From T3Sed10-241 sp036796255 (GTDB lineage: Bacteria; Bacteroidota; Bacteroidia; Flavobacteriales_D; Cryomorphaceae), in assembly GCA_036796255.1 (NCBI GenBank), contig DAIRDH010000104.1, forward strand, positions 1 through 8,596: a stretch of DNA of 8,596 nt, given 5' to 3'. A model generated the notes under the pieces. The model saw only the letters and a program-made list of their open reading frames with translations, was not told where the DNA came from and did no database searches. Below, one piece after another: positions 6,701 to 8,596 of this stretch (the first letter of the stretch is position 1; every line of letters begins with the position of its first letter). The position numbers were made by a program, and so were the translations under genes.

Positions 6701-7006
6701 CTTGTGGTTTACCTGAGCTGTGTGCACTGCCGGATGGCGTTGTACGGTTTCCAAAAAGGCCTTTTCGTCAATGCTTTCATCAAATTGAAGCACCCAAATA
6801 TTCATGTGCGGTGATACCGATTGCGTTATGCGCGCCTCTGAAGGTCGTCCATTGTACTCGGCCAAATCTGTGACTAATGCACGAAGTCCGGACTTATCAT
6901 GAACCCTGACAAGCAGCTGCCCTGATTCGTAGTTTTTTTCCTGGGCTTCCGCCAAAATTGGGAATAGCAAAATCGAGAGAAGCGAGCAGAGACTAAAAAA
7001 GCGCAT
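3782..7006 (-). CDS. Secreted subtilisin-like serine protease (S8) with Fn3-like and GEVED modules and T9SS sorting tail
   Basis: 1074 residues. Residues 1-21 are a Sec signal peptide (MRFFSLCSLLSILLFPILAEA). Residues 25-105 resemble a subtilase propeptide. The S8 domain spans about 110-460: catalytic Asp161 in VVAILDDGI, His215 in GGGHGTPVAG, and Ser389 in GGTSGATPHVAG, with Asn321 (ATING) the likely oxyanion-hole residue. An Asp-rich stretch, IDDDGNGYVDD (187-197), is likely to bind calcium. Downstream are two Fn3-like modules (about 466-550 and 555-640), a GEVED-type domain (about 647-791, with VWIDYNQDGVF and ending GEYEDYCVLI), and two further Fn3-like modules (about 797-884 and 889-980). 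Residues 993-1074 form a type A T9SS sorting domain (SVFPNPFWSGITLQ, INAIGQTVWSG, PSGMYFLELRKG), cleaved on export. The active-site set is complete, so the enzyme should be active and secreted or attached to the cell surface. It starts 147 bp downstream of the kinase gene. A role in activating the CDC-like protein is conceivable but unproven; general proteolysis or nutrient acquisition is the default. Confidence 0.95.
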   Translation of the reverse strand: MRFFSLCSLLSILLFPILAEAQEKNYESGQLLVRVHDKSGLRALVTDLAEYNGRPSEARITQSVSPHMNIWVLQFDESIDEKAFLETVQRHPAVHTAQVNHKVSMRSTEPNDPLFGTQWQYVNTGQSGGTPGADIDMDLAWDITTGGLTPNGDTIVVAILDDGISLTHTDFEDNLWVNYGEIPNNGIDDDGNGYVDDYLGWNSQANNDNISGGGHGTPVAGIVGAKGNNGIGVAGVNWNVKLMIIKNDFNTNEAAVLAAYDYPLTMRMRYNETNGDEGAFVVSTNASWGVDFGQPSAAPLWCAFYDTLGVHGILNCGATINGNVDVDANGDLPTACPSDYLISVTNMNHNDVKVTQAGFGTTTIDLGAFGEDAFTTSNPNGYDGFGGTSGATPHVAGTIALLYSAPCPSLSALTQSDPAAAALLVKQYILDGADPNPSLEGITVTGGRLNVHNSLMLLMDNCGPCPPPTQLNASEVSDVSALLSWNSTDSTLSSDLQWRMAGDEDWILVENTASPFLLESLVGCTTYEFRIEDNCASESSGFNNIVTFETDGCCEAPLEFTALGDSTSITLNWSPVLIAQAYNVEVNCSGELSLYGDLQELELVLADFEECSACEFRIQTICLSGEITEWSEPITVQFSGCGACLDISYCPVSDGDTQYEYIADFSFADVNNMSGDNNGFGDFTGTTITVGPGSTYDISMTPGFNGGAFSQQMRVWIDYNQDGVFSNNDELVFSPQNGNGTASGTVTIPLDAPLGLTRLRVGTRFASGQAITPCPSPGFEGEYEDYCVLITGDLPTCEIPSGLNAVVENFTDVTLGWSSVLAATGGYVYALREVVSMVWISSTSVDNFAISTLPPCIDYELRVASVCADGEVSDFSTPFAFSTGCFPDCTEIPEGLGAINISEVGALLQWIPTSEALEYEVNLREVGSIETSTYFTIQPQLDLVDTLEACKTYEYELRAICDGEENRSDFSESLIFETVCSLSAGALSGNELQYSVFPNPFWSGITLQTNSQLAGVINVRIINAIGQTVWSGNESIPGGSYMLELPLSGNLPSGMYFLELRKGTEVGRTKLVKN

Positions 7007-7116
7007 AAATTACCTGAATTGGAGTTGAAATGGGCTGCAAGTTAGGTCAAATTTTTATTTCCCGCACAGTCTTGTCGAGAATTGCGTGGGTAAGGCGCGT
7101 TGTTAGCAATACTTAA

Positions 7117-7141
7117 TGAAGCAGACTATTGAGCGGCTTCA
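7117..7141. repeat. Weak inverted repeat between kinase and protease genes
   Basis: Arms tgaagc / gcttca are separated by a 13-base loop, 13 bases beyond the kinase stop codon. It could be a poor 3' hairpin, but the stem is only 6 bp, the loop is long and there is no T-run, so I do not call it a terminator. The rest of the 147-bp gap holds only a degenerate AAnnTTTG (7049-7056 region, minus strand) that might be a weak -7 element for the protease. Confidence 0.2.
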
Positions 7142-7153
7142 TGCAATGATTGA

Positions 7154-8596
7154 TTATTTCGCCTTTTTGTACTTGGTAATGCGCAGAAGTGTAGTTGTGC
7201 CCGCTTTGCCCGTATTGACCTCAGGCCGTGCACCGAGCTGGGAGCTAAGGCTTCGAAGTAGCTTTTGGCCAAAACCCTCTTTGCCATTCAGCAATTGCGG
7301 GTCATAACCTTGTCCATTGTCGCTCACGTCTAGCTCGAGGACACCCTCTTTTTCATGAAGCCCAATACGGATGTGGCTGCCATGAGATTTCGCTTCATCT
7401 GTTTCTTTATTTGCCGTAAAGGCATATTTGAGGCTATTCGTAATGAGCTCGTTGACGATGAGTCCGAGAGGTACAAGTGTATCAACATCAAGGGTAATGG
7501 AATCGATATCCAGCACCATTTGTACTTCATCAGCATCCACGCGATAGGTTTCGAAAAGCTCTCGGCTGAGCTTTTCGAGATAAGGTTTGAGATCAACCCC
7601 CGTGAGCTTATCACCTTGATAAAGATTTTGGTGTATGAGGGCCATGGAGCGCACCCGGCTTTTGCCTTCGTTGATGGCTTGCAATACGCCGGCATCATTG
7701 ACTGTGCGGCTCTGCAGGGAGAGCAGGCTCGATACTATTTGCAGGTTGTTTTTCACGCGGTGGTGTATCTCTTTTAGCAGCAATTCTTTGTCGCTGAGAG
7801 CCACTGAGAGTACCCGTTTCTGGCGCAAGTATTTGCGCGAAAGGACATAGAGCACAAGGCTGAGCACAATGAATATGAGCAAGCCAGCAGTACCGAGCCA
7901 GATGGTGCGGTTTTTTTGTGCGATGATTGCCACAGAGCTTGCGTTTTGCGCGTCGAGCAAGGCCACGCGGTTGCGTTGCTCGGCAAGGTCAAACTTGGCG
8001 TCTTTCTCAGCCACTTTGTCAAGGATGTCCTGATTGAGGATGGAGTCCGAGAGGAGCTTGTAGGCTTTATGGGCTTCGAGTGCTCCGCGGTAATCGCCCA
8101 ATGCTTCACGGGCAATGGAGAGGCTGCTGTAAGCTTTTTGCTGGTGGCTTAGGGAGTTGTGCAAATCTTTGGTTTCGAGAATTTTCTCGGCCTGAAGAAT
8201 CGTTTCCGGATAGCGCTGCATTTCGAGCAAGATATCGCAGAGGTGTGAGCGTGATTCGCTCACATTGTAGTGGCTCTCCAGCCCTTCGCGTATGCCAAGC
8301 GCGGTAAGGTGGCTTTGGTAAGCCTCTTCGAGCTGGCCTTGCTTGCGGCGCAGGTAGCCCATAAAGTCGAAGTAAAAGCCGAGGCCCCAGGCTGTGTTGA
8401 GCAGGCTGTCGAGGCGGCCTTGCATGCCCAGATGGTACTCTGCAAGATCGTACTCTTCCATATCGATGAGGAGCAAGCCCAGGTTGGCGTGTACATTGGC
8501 CCGGCCAAGGGTGTCATCGGCTATTTCAAACAGGGCCAGTGCTTCTTCGTAGCGCTCCCTGGCTTTCTGGTACTGGTTGATATTGCTGTAGAAAAT
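7154..8596 (-). CDS. TPR-containing membrane sensor histidine kinase, HisKA_2 type (5' end outside window)
   Basis: 480 residues are visible; the frame is open to the right edge, so the true start is not in view. Visible residues 1 to about 190 are helical tetratricopeptide repeats (for example YQKARERYEEALALFE, and YRGALEAHKAYKLLSDSIL further on), followed by a coiled stretch (KVAEKDAKFDLAEQRNRVAL) and a single transmembrane segment at about 232-253 (WLGTAGLLIFIVLSLVLYVL). The kinase core follows: LLKEIHHRVKNNLQ, a HisKA_2 dimerisation box whose phospho-acceptor is probably His279 (codon at 7760-7762). The ATPase domain shows an N box VNELITNSLKYAF (381-393), DVSDNGQGYD (423-432), GFGQKLLRSL (441-450) and AGTTTLLRI. 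The predicted layout is a periplasmic TPR sensor with a cytoplasmic kinase, common in Bacteroidota, where partners are often LytTR-type regulators. No response regulator is present downstream; the next gene is the protease. Confidence 0.93.
   Translation of the reverse strand: MFYSNINQYQKARERYEEALALFEIADDTLGRANVHANLGLLLIDMEEYDLAEYHLGMQGRLDSLLNTAWGLGFYFDFMGYLRRKQGQLEEAYQSHLTALGIREGLESHYNVSESRSHLCDILLEMQRYPETILQAEKILETKDLHNSLSHQQKAYSSLSIAREALGDYRGALEAHKAYKLLSDSILNQDILDKVAEKDAKFDLAEQRNRVALLDAQNASSVAIIAQKNRTIWLGTAGLLIFIVLSLVLYVLSRKYLRQKRVLSVALSDKELLLKEIHHRVKNNLQIVSSLLSLQSRTVNDAGVLQAINEGKSRVRSMALIHQNLYQGDKLTGVDLKPYLEKLSRELFETYRVDADEVQMVLDIDSITLDVDTLVPLGLIVNELITNSLKYAFTANKETDEAKSHGSHIRIGLHEKEGVLELDVSDNGQGYDPQLLNGKEGFGQKLLRSLSSQLGARPEVNTGKAGTTTLLRITKYKKAK

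Noticed and set aside
8474..8476. TTG as start codon of the histidine kinase
   Set aside because: The same frame continues without a stop to the window edge and encodes good TPR sequence (YQKARERYEEALALFE), so the gene starts outside the window.

Overview
The window reads as chromosomal DNA of a free-living or host-associated member of the Bacteroidota, plausibly Flavobacteriales or a relative. The evidence is a C-terminal type IX secretion (T9SS) sorting domain on a large subtilase, a GEVED domain, two lipoproteins with the Bacteroidota surface-export signature (Cys followed by Lys/Asp residues), TAnnTTTG-type promoter elements, and a TPR/HisKA_2 histidine kinase. All six recognisable genes lie on the minus strand, so transcription runs from high to low coordinates. 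No tRNA, rRNA, CRISPR array or intact insertion sequence was seen.

In transcription order: (1) 8596-7154, the C-terminal 480 residues of a TPR-containing membrane histidine kinase that enters from outside the window. (2) 7006-3782, a complete 1074-residue secreted subtilisin-like protease with four Fn3-like modules, a GEVED domain and a T9SS tail. (3) A 458-bp non-coding gap (3324-3781) holding promoter-like elements and a tandem 8-bp direct repeat. (4) 3323-1515, a 602-residue surface lipoprotein whose first two thirds match domains 1-3 of the cholesterol-dependent cytolysin (CDC) superfamily, while the usual cholesterol-binding domain 4 is replaced by a four-repeat hemopexin/propeller-like region. 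(5) 1344-1012, a 110-residue surface lipoprotein. (6) 872-378, a 164-residue protein with a signal peptide and a C-terminal membrane anchor. (7) A cluster of short palindromes (about 242-368) resembling REP-type intergenic repeats. (8) 224-1, the N-terminus of a RhuM-family protein that runs off the left edge.

The most interesting part is genes 4 and 5, with gene 6 possibly included. CDC-like proteins of Bacteroidota have been described (recalled from the literature, not checked here) as antibacterial two-component pore formers that are proteolytically activated at the target surface and blocked in the producer by a surface lipoprotein. This locus has a CDC-like pore-forming module with an unusual C-terminal domain, a small surface lipoprotein directly downstream that could be an immunity factor, and a secreted protease upstream. 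The CDC-domain assignment is strong. The immunity and activation roles are hypotheses from gene order only. The kinase has no response regulator in view and may or may not control the locus.
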